64,000 nucleotides of DNA from Brevibacillus_H ginsengisoli (GTDB taxonomy: Bacteria > Bacillota > Bacilli > Brevibacillales > Brevibacillaceae): the NCBI RefSeq assembly GCF_050113715.1, contig NZ_JBNJQR010000007.1, forward strand, positions 124,001-188,000, given 5' to 3'. The notes under the pieces are model-generated. The model was not told the origin of the DNA and did not search any database. It saw nothing but the letters and a program-made list of their open reading frames with translations. Positions within the stretch are counted from its first letter, which is position 1; each line of letters begins with the position of its first letter. This document shows positions 8,921 to 17,249 of this stretch, piece after piece. Made by a program: the position numbers and the translations under genes.

Positions 8921-8950
8921 ACGCCCCTCATTTGGGGCTTTTGCATTTTT
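8921..8950 (+). terminator. Intrinsic terminator
   Basis: GCCCC / GGGGC stem with a T-rich tail (TTTTGCATTTTT), 35 bp after the hydrolase stop. Confidence 0.75.
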
Positions 8951-9020
8951 GTCCGTCCAAGACTATAATATTAGATGTCTTGCATATGTTTCGAATTGAT
9001 CAATATTGGGAAATCATTAC

Positions 9021-9353
9021 ATGGTGATAGAAATGAACGAACGCGACCAAATCATGGTGGATTTTTACAGAAAACAGGTGGTTCATGCGCTGTCAAAGCT
9101 CAAACGAAGAGGGTATTTGCCTGTTTGGGGAGAATTATTTGACGCCTTGCATCAATTGAAGACTCTTGCTCATAAATACAAGGTTGATGTTCACATATAC
9201 GATATATACCCTACTGGTGCGCTGGTTTACAGTATGGAAAAAGAGATGTTTGCCGCAATGATCCAGGAACTGCATACTTTTATCTATATGGACATCAACG
9301 AATGTATCGATTTCTTACAATTAGGGAGATTTTCGCCTTTTCCATCTAAATAG
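9021..9353 (+). CDS. Hypothetical protein, about 110 residues
   Basis: No family recognised. The protein is soluble and mixed alpha/beta in character, with MVDFYRKQVVHALSKLKRRGY, then a likely beta hairpin (VDVHIYDIYPTGALVYS) and a helix. The start is uncertain: ATG 9021 has GGGAAA upstream, ATG 9033 (MNERDQ) follows GGTGAT, and an in-frame TTG exists at 9006. It lies alone between a terminator and the MOSC gene. Coding is supported by uninterrupted length and a normal amino-acid mix, not by homology. Confidence 0.55.
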   Translation: MVIEMNERDQIMVDFYRKQVVHALSKLKRRGYLPVWGELFDALHQLKTLAHKYKVDVHIYDIYPTGALVYSMEKEMFAAMIQELHTFIYMDINECIDFLQLGRFSPFPSK

Positions 9354-9412
9354 GCTGAAATCTCTTCTTTTTGTTTTCCAAAAATATTTTGTCACTCAGG
9401 AGGTTAGTCTGG

Positions 9413-9964
9413 ATGAATCATCTTACTGGGGTAGTAAAGGCGGTAAGTCTTAGTCCGACACACTTGTTTAGCAAAATGAATCAGGAAAAGATCCATCTTC
9501 TCGCAGGCCTAGGTGTCGAAGGAGACGCTCATCTAGGTGCTACGGTTAAACATCGCTCTCGCGTCGCTCAGGATCCTAACCAACCGAATTTACGTCAGGC
9601 TCATTTGATCCATACCGAGTTGCATGAAGAATTGAGAAACTCTGGATTTGATGTCTCAGCTGGGCAGATGGGCGAGAATATCACCACATCTGGAATCAAC
9701 CTTCTTGGGCTACCAACCGGTACACTTCTGCATTTGGGCTCTAGCGCAGTGGTTGAAGTTACTGGACTGCGGAACCCCTGTAACCAACTAAACCTTTTTC
9801 AGCCAGGACTAATGGATGCGGTGTTGGATCACGACGAAAATGGCAATCTCATCCGCAAGGCAGGAATTATGGGAATCGTCCTCTGCTCGGGGGAGGTTCG
9901 AGCTGGTGATTTTATTCGCATCGAACTGCCTGCTGAACCTCACCGTCCACTTGAGCGGGTGTAG
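9413..9964 (+). CDS. MOSC-domain protein
   Basis: A 183-residue stand-alone MOSC domain protein. MOSC proteins descend from molybdenum-cofactor sulfurase C-termini and are thought to handle sulfur or Moco-related substrates; YiiM and YuaD are small examples. Family features visible are LAGLGVEGDAHLG, then RQAHLIHTELHEEL, GENITTSGINL, and RNPCNQL with the conserved Cys123. The start ATG 9413 is preceded by AGGAGG at 9 nt; a longer in-frame reading from 9371 lacks a ribosome site. The next gene starts 30 bp downstream with its own strong site, so the genes at 9413-12211 may be one transcript. Confidence 0.85.
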   Translation: MNHLTGVVKAVSLSPTHLFSKMNQEKIHLLAGLGVEGDAHLGATVKHRSRVAQDPNQPNLRQAHLIHTELHEELRNSGFDVSAGQMGENITTSGINLLGLPTGTLLHLGSSAVVEVTGLRNPCNQLNLFQPGLMDAVLDHDENGNLIRKAGIMGIVLCSGEVRAGDFIRIELPAEPHRPLERV

Positions 9965-9993
9965 CGATTTCCCATTGTATGAGGAGGACACAA

Positions 9994-10872
9994 ATGCCTG
10001 AAAATCACAACATTACAGAACCTTTCTCCGATAGGATTCGTCTCAATCTGCGAGATGACTGCGAAAAATGCTTCGGCTTGTGCTGCGTCGCGCTGCCTTT
10101 CGCGGCTTCGGCAGATTTCGCGGTTGATAAATCAGCCGCCGAGCCTTGTCGCAATCTTCAAACAGACTTCCGCTGCGGCATTCACAATAGCCTCAGACAA
10201 CAAGGCTTTAAAGGCTGTACGGTGTTCGAATGCTTCGGCGCCGGGCAAAAGGTTTCGCAAGCCACCTTCAACGGACACAACTGGCGACAAGCTCCGGACT
10301 CCGCCAAGCAAATGTTCGAGGTGTTCCCAATCATGCGACAGCTCCATGAGTTGCTCTGGTATCTCACTGAATCATTGTCGTTACAACCAGCGCATCCGAT
10401 CCACGGTGCTCTCAGAGTTGCACTTGACGAGACAGATCACCTTACTCAACTTAGTCCCGATTCTCTTATGAAACTGGACGTCGCAGCACATCGAGCGAAA
10501 ATCAACGCTCTGCTCCTACGAACAAGCGAGCTGGTACGAGCGGAATTCCTCAACCAACGAAAGGGACCTAGTGGGAAGCAGAAGACTTATGGTCGTGGAG
10601 CCGACCTGATTGGTGCCAAGCTCCGAGGAGCCGACCTCAGAGGCGCGAACCTGAGAGGTTCCTACTTAATCGCCGCTGACCTCACGGGCGCCGACTTGCG
10701 AGGCGCTGACCTCATCGGAGCCGATTTCCGAGACGCTGACATCAGCGGTGCCAATCTCACCGATAGTATCTTCCTTACCCAAACCCAGATCAATGCGTCA
10801 AAAGGCGATGCCGATACCAAACTGCCGCCTTCGCTCACTCGCCCAACACACTGGTCCACTTATGGCGCATAA
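9994..10872 (+). CDS. Pentapeptide-repeat protein with Cys-rich N-terminus
   Basis: A 292-residue protein. The C-terminal third has about nine A(D/N)LxG pentapeptides (for example GADLRGANLRGSYL), which form a right-handed quadrilateral beta helix. The N-terminal 70 residues carry DDCEKCFGLCC and four further cysteines (CRNL, RCGI, GCTV, FECF), a pattern that suggests metal binding, similar in style to YkgJ-type CxxCxxxCC proteins. A helical middle separates the two. ATG 9994 follows GAGGAGG. Some pentapeptide proteins protect DNA gyrase (Qnr type), but this one is too short in repeats to claim that. Confidence 0.75.
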   Translation: MPENHNITEPFSDRIRLNLRDDCEKCFGLCCVALPFAASADFAVDKSAAEPCRNLQTDFRCGIHNSLRQQGFKGCTVFECFGAGQKVSQATFNGHNWRQAPDSAKQMFEVFPIMRQLHELLWYLTESLSLQPAHPIHGALRVALDETDHLTQLSPDSLMKLDVAAHRAKINALLLRTSELVRAEFLNQRKGPSGKQKTYGRGADLIGAKLRGADLRGANLRGSYLIAADLTGADLRGADLIGADFRDADISGANLTDSIFLTQTQINASKGDADTKLPPSLTRPTHWSTYGA

Positions 10873-10921
10873 GTGGGCCTAACACCGTAGTGTCCTGATC
10901 CATTTAAGGAGGTCGAACACA

Positions 10922-12211
10922 TTGAAAACAACTCAACCTGCCATCTTGGTCAGTCACACTCACCCCCTCATCGACGAGAAGCTGGACATCACCATCACAG
11001 GATTACAGCCATCCCAGCTTGCAACCATCCGTATGCGTGAAACGGGAGTTCCCGGCGGAGTGATTGAAGGCCATTCCCACGCGGTATTTGAAGCAGATGA
11101 AACTGGCCACATTCACGTAAGCAGGCAAAAGCCTCTCTCAGGCACATATGGAGACGTCCATCCGATGGGCTTGTTCTGGTCACAGGAAGTACAGAAGATT
11201 CAGTTTAATCGCTCACCCAAGATTGATGAGATTCCGTTTGAGCCTCGTTTCTCCACTGTAGAATTGACGGTTGAGGTCGATCAGACTGTCATAGCCAGCA
11301 ATCTATTTACGCGTAACTTTATCTCCCCTGATATTCAAATCAAGAATATTCATGACAATGGACTTGTGGCCAAATTTTTCTCTCGCCCTGACTCCGTATC
11401 TTCACCCGGTATTATCGTGGTTGGCGGAAGTGAGGGAGGACTTGTCCAACCGTCAATCTGGGCAGCGCTATTTGCCTCTCACGGTTATCCATCACTCGCC
11501 CTCGCCTATTTTCAATCTGAAGACCTACCCGACGATATAACCAACATCCCTCTTGAATACATTGAAAAAGCCATTGGCTGGCTACAGCAGCAAGAGACCG
11601 TTGACGCTGGGAAAATCGCGATGTTTGGACGCTCCAAAGGCGCAGAGCTTTCATTGGTCAGTGGAGCCACTTTTTCCTCGATCAAAGCCGTCATTGCCAT
11701 AAGCCCTACCTCCGTAGTCTCCATCGGCTCTTGTCCATGCGGGAATGGAGATGAGCATCAACCTGAATCCTCCTGGTCCTATCAAGGAGAACCGTTGCCT
11801 TTTGTTTCGTGGACAAGAGAACAATGCCAAGAAGCCCTCCAGAATATCCGCAGAATGGAACGATTCGACCATATTCACCGCGCTACACTCGATGAGCATC
11901 ACTTGGTGGAGGCGGCAACCATTCCTGTAGAAAAGATCAATGGACCGATCCTTCTCGTCTCCTCCGATGATGATCACTACTGGCCTGCAGACTGGCATTG
12001 CGAGCAAATGGTCAAGCGATTAAAAGAGCGGAATTTCCCACACGCCGTTACCCACCTGAACTACCCCGATGTCGGACACGGAATTCGCTATCCCTATATT
12101 CAAACCACTCTCCTGTGCATGAATGGCGGCACAGCCTATACGAACGCCCTAGCATCCGAGCACTCCTATCGGAAAGTGCTGGAGTTTTTGCAAGAGACGT
12201 TTCAAGAATAA
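10922..12211 (+). CDS. Acyl-CoA thioesterase / BAAT-type alpha/beta hydrolase
   Basis: A 429-residue protein with the two-domain layout of the bile acid-CoA:amino acid N-acyltransferase/acyl-CoA thioesterase family. The N-terminal beta sandwich spans about residues 10-130. The C-terminal alpha/beta hydrolase has GGSEGG, nucleophile region GRSKGAE (Ser238), acid in SSDDDHYW (near 349-351) and His386 in VGHGIRYP. In most BAAT-type enzymes the nucleophile is Cys or Ser; here it is Ser, favouring thioesterase or esterase activity. TTG 10922 follows AAGGAGGTCG. A structured repeat element begins directly after its stop codon. Confidence 0.8.
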   Translation: MKTTQPAILVSHTHPLIDEKLDITITGLQPSQLATIRMRETGVPGGVIEGHSHAVFEADETGHIHVSRQKPLSGTYGDVHPMGLFWSQEVQKIQFNRSPKIDEIPFEPRFSTVELTVEVDQTVIASNLFTRNFISPDIQIKNIHDNGLVAKFFSRPDSVSSPGIIVVGGSEGGLVQPSIWAALFASHGYPSLALAYFQSEDLPDDITNIPLEYIEKAIGWLQQQETVDAGKIAMFGRSKGAELSLVSGATFSSIKAVIAISPTSVVSIGSCPCGNGDEHQPESSWSYQGEPLPFVSWTREQCQEALQNIRRMERFDHIHRATLDEHHLVEAATIPVEKINGPILLVSSDDDHYWPADWHCEQMVKRLKERNFPHAVTHLNYPDVGHGIRYPYIQTTLLCMNGGTAYTNALASEHSYRKVLEFLQETFQE

Positions 12212-12450
12212 GAAAAGACTTCGTCCCTGGCCCCCTCTCATCGGGGGACTGAAACGTCGGGGGGTTGAAACACAGCTCTGTTTAGGCTCACTTGTAGCAT
12301 CTGCTGTCCGCTCCGTTCACTCCGTTCGCTTCGCTTTAAATCGTTTAAAATGAGCTAGTAGTGACGAAGTCTTGTCTTTAGCGGGTTTCCGTTGATGAAT
12401 AAAGTTCAATTGCTTTACGAATGTAAAGCAGTTGAACTTTCATTTTTTTT
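12212..12450 (+). repeat. Structured 3' element E1 (short class)
   Basis: Begins with GAAAAGACTTCGTCC directly after the TAA of the BAAT-type gene and closes with GTGACGAAGTCTTGTC near 12360-12376. The conserved linker is degenerate here (GCGGGTTTCCGTTGATG). The second hairpin, AAAGTTCAATTGCTTTAC / GTAAAGCAGTTGAACTTT, is followed by CATTTTTTTT and can itself act as a terminator. The large central hairpin present in the other five copies is missing. Unlike the other copies it lies between two co-directional genes. Nothing else is seen in 12451-12578. Confidence 0.7.
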
Positions 12451-12578
12451 AGGATTTGTTATTCGTGTTTGCTGATTTTTCTATTCAACTAACGGACAGA
12501 TATACACAAAACCATAGTTGACTATACCACTAATGTAATGCTTTAAAATAACATCATTATCTAAAAGGAGATGATGAA

Positions 12579-12908
12579 ATGATCGTATTGACTTTCTGTT
12601 ACAAACGAAACATCCCATTTGATGAAAATTATTATTTTAATTCACATCTTCCCAATCTATCCAGGAAAACTGTTCTTGAAATGGGGGCTTCCAAGTACGA
12701 GGTGAAAAGGGTCTTATCTTCAGCAGACGGCTCCTCAGTTCCTTATTCATTTATTTTCAATCTGTATTTTGAGTCTAAGGATGCTTTAGAATCATTTATC
12801 AGTGACCCTAGAATCAAAGCTTTGCAAGATGATGTTTCTAATTATTACAACGGGAAGCAGGATATATTTATCGAAGAAGTCGTCACATCGTTCACAAGTG
12901 CCGACTAA
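12579..12908 (+). CDS. EthD-domain protein
   Basis: A 109-residue ferredoxin-like dimeric alpha/beta barrel protein of the EthD family: MIVLTFCYKR, FDENYYFNSHLPNLSRK (the family's Y...YxxxHxPL motif) and a C-terminal FIEEV strand. EthD was named for an accessory role in ether degradation, but most relatives have unknown function. ATG 12579 has AAAAGGAG upstream. It stands alone; the MFS exporter follows 150 bp later. Confidence 0.75.
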   Translation: MIVLTFCYKRNIPFDENYYFNSHLPNLSRKTVLEMGASKYEVKRVLSSADGSSVPYSFIFNLYFESKDALESFISDPRIKALQDDVSNYYNGKQDIFIEEVVTSFTSAD

Positions 12909-13061
12909 AGTTCAAATATTTTAACAATATTGGCGGAACCGAGGAGTATCATCCAACATTTGCGATAATGAAAGCGCAAGATCTTGAAACGTAAATTCCC
13001 CTATACTAAAAATGCAAATTTGAATGGCAATTTAGTTGTGGCGAAGAATGGGGGAACGAGC

Positions 13062-14342
13062 ATGAGTAACAAGGCAGAAGGATTGTTAACGAACACAGAT
13101 TTTCGCAGGCTCTGGATTGGGCAAACTGCATCACAGTTTGGGACTCAGGTTGCATTATTAGGAATGCCATTAGTGGCTGCTCTCTATTTAGGGGCCAGTC
13201 CCATGCAAATGGGGTTGCTTGGTTTTGCCGAGTATGCGCCATTTATCATTTTCGGTTTGCTCGCTGGTGTATGGATTGACAGATTTCCCCGGCGACCAAT
13301 TCTTGTCGCCGCTAACTTTTTCAGGGGTGCATTACTGCTCATTGTGCCGCTGACAGCCTTAACTGGATTCCTGAATATGACAGTTCTATATTTGGTAGCC
13401 TTCATAGTGGGTATCTGTACTGTCTTTTTTGATGTTGCCTATACATCCTTTTTGCCTTCCATTGTGATCAAGGAGCAGCTTGTTGATGGGAATAGCAAAC
13501 TAGAGACAAGTAAATCTACTGCACAAATTGCTGGGCCGGGTTTATCAGGTGGATTGGAACAGGTAATCACCGCTCCTTTTGCAATATTGTTCACGTCATT
13601 ATCTTTTTTTGTATCCGCTGTGTACATAGCCCGGATTCGCAAGTTGGAGACAGTCGTGACAGATGCGAAAAAACAAAAAAACATGTGGCTGGAAATTAAA
13701 GAAGGGCTGCATACGGTTTACACAAAACCGTTGCTGTGGGGAGTGGTGCGCTGCTCAACATTCTTTAACCTTTCCTGGAATGTTATTTTTAGTGTTTATG
13801 TTCTATATGCATCGCAAGAACTCAAAATCAGTGCGAGCATTCTTGGCATCATTTATGGAACGCTAGGAGTAGGGTACCTATTTGGCTCTCTGCTTGCCCA
13901 AAAGGCTGTACGTCGTTTTGGAGTAGGTCCAACCATTGTGGGTTCCGCTACGATCGCAGCAAGTGGCGGTTTGCTTGCTCCATTAGCAGTAGGATCAGAA
14001 TTAAGTATTGCATTGGTTATGATGCTCGGACAGCTTCTTTTCGGAATGGGTGTCTCAATGTTTAGCATTAGTACCATCAGTTTACGTCAAGTAATTGTAC
14101 CCGATGTCCTGCATGGTCGCGTGAATGCTACATTTCGATTTATCTCATGGGGTTCTTTACCGCTTGGTTCGTTAATTGGAGGGATGATAGGAGGAGCAAT
14201 GGGTTTACGGTTCGCTTTATTTGCGGGTAGCATTGGATTGTTAGCTTCGGCTTGTACATTATTGTTCACCCCATTTTTACAACTACGTGTGAAATCATTT
14301 CATGAATTAACATTGGAAAAAGATGTGTCTATAAAGAGCTAA
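13062..14342 (+). CDS. MFS exporter (MFS_3 / EntS-macrolide efflux type)
   Basis: A 426-residue major facilitator protein with about 12 predicted membrane helices. The N-terminus TDFRRLWIGQTASQFGTQV and the loop GVWIDRFPRRPILV (motif A) are typical of the MFS_3 group that includes EntS and Mef macrolide exporters. The start is the ATG at 13062 with GGGGGA 7 nt upstream; the in-frame extension to 12984 is unlikely. It is a probable drug or siderophore exporter; the substrate is unknown. It has no close operon partner. Confidence 0.8.
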   Translation: MSNKAEGLLTNTDFRRLWIGQTASQFGTQVALLGMPLVAALYLGASPMQMGLLGFAEYAPFIIFGLLAGVWIDRFPRRPILVAANFFRGALLLIVPLTALTGFLNMTVLYLVAFIVGICTVFFDVAYTSFLPSIVIKEQLVDGNSKLETSKSTAQIAGPGLSGGLEQVITAPFAILFTSLSFFVSAVYIARIRKLETVVTDAKKQKNMWLEIKEGLHTVYTKPLLWGVVRCSTFFNLSWNVIFSVYVLYASQELKISASILGIIYGTLGVGYLFGSLLAQKAVRRFGVGPTIVGSATIAASGGLLAPLAVGSELSIALVMMLGQLLFGMGVSMFSISTISLRQVIVPDVLHGRVNATFRFISWGSLPLGSLIGGMIGGAMGLRFALFAGSIGLLASACTLLFTPFLQLRVKSFHELTLEKDVSIKS

Positions 14343-14345
14343 GGA

Positions 14346-14394
14346 GTGTCTTAAGAAGTATTAAACTAACGGGTTCAATCGCTTTATAAGACAC
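14346..14394 (+). terminator. Long-loop hairpin after the MFS gene
   Basis: GTGTCTTA and ATAAGACAC pair across a loop of about 32 nt just downstream of the MFS stop. There is no T-run, so termination is uncertain. Confidence 0.3.
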
Positions 14395-14542
14395 CACGAG
14401 GCTGCCATGGGAACAATTGGCGGCCTAATTACGTTGTAGACCTTAATGATTGAATCCCTATAGGTAAATTGTGGTAGGATTATATGAATAAATAATATTT
14501 CCCATGAAATAGAAAGATTAGATTCAGCATGGAGGGGTTATA

Positions 14543-14950
14543 TTGAAGTGGATTTTTCTAGCATTAACTGTTGTCCTATTATTTTCGTGGAGTTTTCGTT
14601 GGACAGAAATAAATCCCAACCATGAAATAGAAGGACATGCAGTAGTTTCTTATAAGCTTGATAGGTGGACAGGACAAATGTGGGCAATTTACTTTCCGCC
14701 AGTTGCAATGTTGGTTGAAGGCATTAACATACCTTTGTTCCCTTCAGCAAAACGATTTAAATCTAATGATGAAGTACCAAAAGAACTCGAGAAGCAAGGG
14801 AAGTCAGGTCAACTTGTTGATGCGTGGCGAAAACGTGATTTAGCCACATATACTTGGGGCAACCTTACTTTACTATGTTTTATTGGGGCAATTTGGAGTT
14901 TTTTAAGACATAAAAGACAGGTGAAAGATTTTGATCGCTTATTAAACTAA
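14543..14950 (+). CDS. Hypothetical membrane protein
   Basis: A 135-residue protein starting at TTG 14543, which has GGAGGGG upstream. The N-terminal helix MKWIFLALTVVLLFSWSF is a membrane anchor. An extracytoplasmic-looking stretch with WTGQMWAIYFPP follows, and a second helix is near the C-terminus (LTLLCFIGAIWSFL) before a basic tail. I do not recognise the family. Nothing convincing is seen between its end and the next gene at 15173. Confidence 0.6.
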   Translation: MKWIFLALTVVLLFSWSFRWTEINPNHEIEGHAVVSYKLDRWTGQMWAIYFPPVAMLVEGINIPLFPSAKRFKSNDEVPKELEKQGKSGQLVDAWRKRDLATYTWGNLTLLCFIGAIWSFLRHKRQVKDFDRLLN

Positions 14951-15172
14951 CGTGAATGTATTCATGTTGTTATTCCATAACAGATCGGGAATAGCTAGAC
15001 GAGCTTGTTGATCCTTGGCCAAGCCCCCATTTCATATCCTCTTTGCAAGTTGGATCTGCTTATGTAAATCATTCAGAATCAAATTTCTTTACAGAAAATA
15101 GTATCGTTTGTATGATTGGTTTATTATTTAGAAATGGCAAAGTATGGAATCCAGAGGAGGCAAGCGAAGGGA

Positions 15173-15760
15173 ATGGATGTTCAACGTTTAAAATTACTTC
15201 GCCGCAAACAGTTCGTCTTTATCAATATATCAATCGTACTGGCGATGGGATTACTCATGCTCTTCATCGGTACGATGGCCCCGTCACTTCCAACATTTTA
15301 TCGGTTGATTGCTGCCGTTACGCTGCTTGGTATATGTGGCCGATTTTTCAAACAGCGCCTAAGCAAATGGTGGTTTAAGCTTTTTCCGTTCATGCAAGAG
15401 CTTGATGAATACGAGAAAATCAAGTTAAACAAACAACAGCGAAAAATGGAAACCTCCGTGCTGATATCCAACCTGCTACAAGCTGGATTGTTTATCTGGC
15501 TATCCTTTCAGGTTTCCTCCAACCAAACCTTTGACTTGAGAGGAATGGGGGTTTCTTTTTGGGTTCTGCCCCTCTGCGTTGTTCTTATCATCGTCAACCT
15601 TTCGTTGCTTCGGCATGCCAAGCTCGTGGATCATGGTTCCAGTGAGAAACTAAAGAATTATTTTTTCAAGAGCTGGGTATTTGCGATCATCTTGGGTCTC
15701 TTGGCTGTTCCTCTGATCTTCTCTCTGATCCTGTTCACCTTGTTTCACTCCGGTAACTAA
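15173..15760 (+). CDS. Hypothetical four-helix membrane protein
   Basis: A 195-residue integral membrane protein with four likely helices: ISIVLAMGLLMLFIG, FYRLIAAVTLLGICG, WVLPLCVVLIIVNLSLL and the C-terminal VFAIILGLLAVPLIFSLILF. A charged loop ELDEYEKIKLNKQQRKME links the pairs. ATG 15173 has AGGAGG 12 nt upstream and GAAGGGA immediately before; the in-frame reading from 15116 lacks a site. No family recognised. The TetR gene follows after 90 bp with its own promoter. Confidence 0.6.
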   Translation: MDVQRLKLLRRKQFVFINISIVLAMGLLMLFIGTMAPSLPTFYRLIAAVTLLGICGRFFKQRLSKWWFKLFPFMQELDEYEKIKLNKQQRKMETSVLISNLLQAGLFIWLSFQVSSNQTFDLRGMGVSFWVLPLCVVLIIVNLSLLRHAKLVDHGSSEKLKNYFFKSWVFAIILGLLAVPLIFSLILFTLFHSGN

Positions 15761-15767
15761 TTTTATC

Positions 15768-15796
15768 TTGCCACAATTTCCCTTTTACCGTAAAAT
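15768..15796 (+). promoter_or_regulatory. Sigma-A promoter of the tetR gene
   Basis: TTGCCA at 15768, a 17-bp spacer, and TAAAAT at 15791-15796. It is followed at once by the TetR-type operator. Confidence 0.7.
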
Positions 15797-15803
15797 TACA
15801 ATC

Positions 15804-15823
15804 AAAAGAGACCGATCAGTTCC
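15804..15823. promoter_or_regulatory. TetR-type operator, copy 1
   Basis: AAAAGAGACCGATCAGTTCC; the core ACCGATCAGT is a near-palindrome centred on GATC. It sits just downstream of the -10 box. An almost identical 20-bp copy (19 of 20 bases) lies at 16481-16500 in front of the cupin gene. Confidence 0.7.
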
Positions 15824-15849
15824 AATATTCGAAAGGATTCACAACCACC

Positions 15850-16440
15850 ATGCGAAAAGGCGAACGAACCAAACAGACGATTATCGAAAAATCCATTCCC
15901 CTGTTTAACCAGCATGGTTATCAAGCAACCTCTATGTCTGACATCATGAAGGAAACAGGCTTGGAGAAGGGTGGCATCTATCGCCATTTCCAGAGTAAAG
16001 AGGAGCTTTCTGTTCAAGCCTTCCTTCACTCCATCCAATTGATGAGACAACAGTTTCAGGAGCATGTATTCAGCAAGCAAACGGCCGTCGAACAATGCGC
16101 CGCCTTCATCTTTGTGATCAAACAGCTGATGTTTAATCGACCGATCCCCGGTGGTTGCCCTGTACTGAATGCCTCCTTGGAAGCGGATGACGCTAATCCC
16201 GTTCTGGCTAATTTATCAAAGGAAGCGATGAGTAAATTGTTGGCGGCATATCAAAAGGTCCTAAAAGACGGGATTGCCCGCGGGGAGCTTGATCCCTCAA
16301 CTCCACTGGAAGCGCTTAGTGTTCTCTGGCTCAGTTCTTTGGAAGGAGCACTTGCTCTCTCCAGACTCTATCAGGACGAGAAATATATCGATCTTATCGG
16401 CGAGCATTTACAGCAAGATTTACGTCGCTATCTTCTATAA
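15850..16440 (+). CDS. TetR-family repressor (YxaF/LmrA-like)
   Basis: A 196-residue TetR regulator. The HTH is in residues 8-55: TIIEKSIPLFNQHGYQ, MSDIMKETGLEKGGIYRHF, then SKEEL. The ligand domain has CPVLNASLEADD, which resembles LmrA/YxaF-type repressors. In Bacillus subtilis those control a quercetin dioxygenase (cupin) and a drug exporter. Here a cupin gene lies 135 bp downstream with the same operator as the tetR promoter. I infer autoregulation plus control of the cupin. ATG 15850 has AAAGGA upstream. Confidence 0.85.
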   Translation: MRKGERTKQTIIEKSIPLFNQHGYQATSMSDIMKETGLEKGGIYRHFQSKEELSVQAFLHSIQLMRQQFQEHVFSKQTAVEQCAAFIFVIKQLMFNRPIPGGCPVLNASLEADDANPVLANLSKEAMSKLLAAYQKVLKDGIARGELDPSTPLEALSVLWLSSLEGALALSRLYQDEKYIDLIGEHLQQDLRRYLL

Positions 16441-16480
16441 CAACGACTACTGCACAAGTTGGTCGTTTTTCTTTCCAAAC

Positions 16481-16500
16481 AAAAGAGACCGATCAGTTTC
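16481..16500. promoter_or_regulatory. TetR-type operator, copy 2
   Basis: AAAAGAGACCGATCAGTTTC, nearly identical to 15804-15823, located about 75 bp upstream of the cupin start. No clear -35/-10 pair was found beside it. Confidence 0.65.
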
Positions 16501-16574
16501 GTTTTAGAAAGGGGTGATGGTTGTTCTCCTTGGAGGGGTTCAAGTAGAAAATCACATTATTGGGGGTATGGTAA

Positions 16575-17024
16575 ATGGAATCTTTGCGTGATCAAGTAAT
16601 TCGTGGTAAGAATTTTGACGCCGTTCAGTTAGGGACTTGGAGCGACTTGATGGAATACAAGTTGGATCAACCCAAAGCTCGCGGGAAGGTATTTCTAAAA
16701 GATTTGCTCAACTTTTCGGGGATGGAGGTTTCTGTTAATTCGTTTCCACCAGGAGTCTCTATGCCCTTTCACCATAAACACAAAGAAAATGAAGAAGTCT
16801 ATATTTTTGTGAAGGGCTCCGGCCAGTTCCAAATTGATGACACGACCATAGATGTGAAAGAAGGAACCGTCATTCGCGTTGCCGAGGAAGGCGTTCGGAT
16901 ATGGCGAAACAATTCTACAGAGAACCTTTATTTTATCTGCATTCAGGCCAAGGCCGGATCATTGCAAAGCGGTACGATAGAAGACGGTATTCTCGTCGAT
17001 CAGCCGATTCACTGGGAGGATTAA
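16575..17024 (+). CDS. Small cupin protein
   Basis: A 149-residue single-domain cupin. The first motif is FPPGVSMPFHHKHKENEEVY (metal ligands His-His-His and Glu) and the second is in EGTVIRVAEEGVRIWRNN, where the usual histidine is replaced by Arg or is absent, so metal binding may be incomplete. Function is unknown; related single cupins include dioxygenases and sugar-binding proteins. GGGGGTATGGTAA precedes ATG 16575. Shared operators tie it to the TetR gene upstream. Confidence 0.75.
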   Translation: MESLRDQVIRGKNFDAVQLGTWSDLMEYKLDQPKARGKVFLKDLLNFSGMEVSVNSFPPGVSMPFHHKHKENEEVYIFVKGSGQFQIDDTTIDVKEGTVIRVAEEGVRIWRNNSTENLYFICIQAKAGSLQSGTIEDGILVDQPIHWED

Positions 17025-17059
17025 AGGGGATCGGCTCTATAGCGTAGCGTTAAAGCGAA

Positions 17060-17106
17060 AGACCGCCTAGCTCTCCAAAGCTCAAGGGCGGTCTATTTCT
17101 TTTTGA
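17060..17106 (+). terminator. Intrinsic terminator after the cupin gene
   Basis: AGACCGCC / GGCGGTCT with an inner AGCT-containing stem and an ATTTCTTTTTG tail. Confidence 0.75.
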
Positions 17107-17249
17107 GGTAAGCCAGCAAAACTAAAACGAACATGACAAACATGTCCGGGTCATCTACAAAATGGCTTGTTAGGTATATATTTCAACTCTTCTAACCAAG
17201 AGCATGTATCTACCGCTATTGGGACACCTTATCCACTAGAGGTGATTTC

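Noticed and set aside
16517..16591. Possible 24-residue leader peptide before the cupin gene
   Set aside because: It has a GGGG site only 2 nt from its ATG and overlaps the cupin start out of frame; there is no sign of attenuation.
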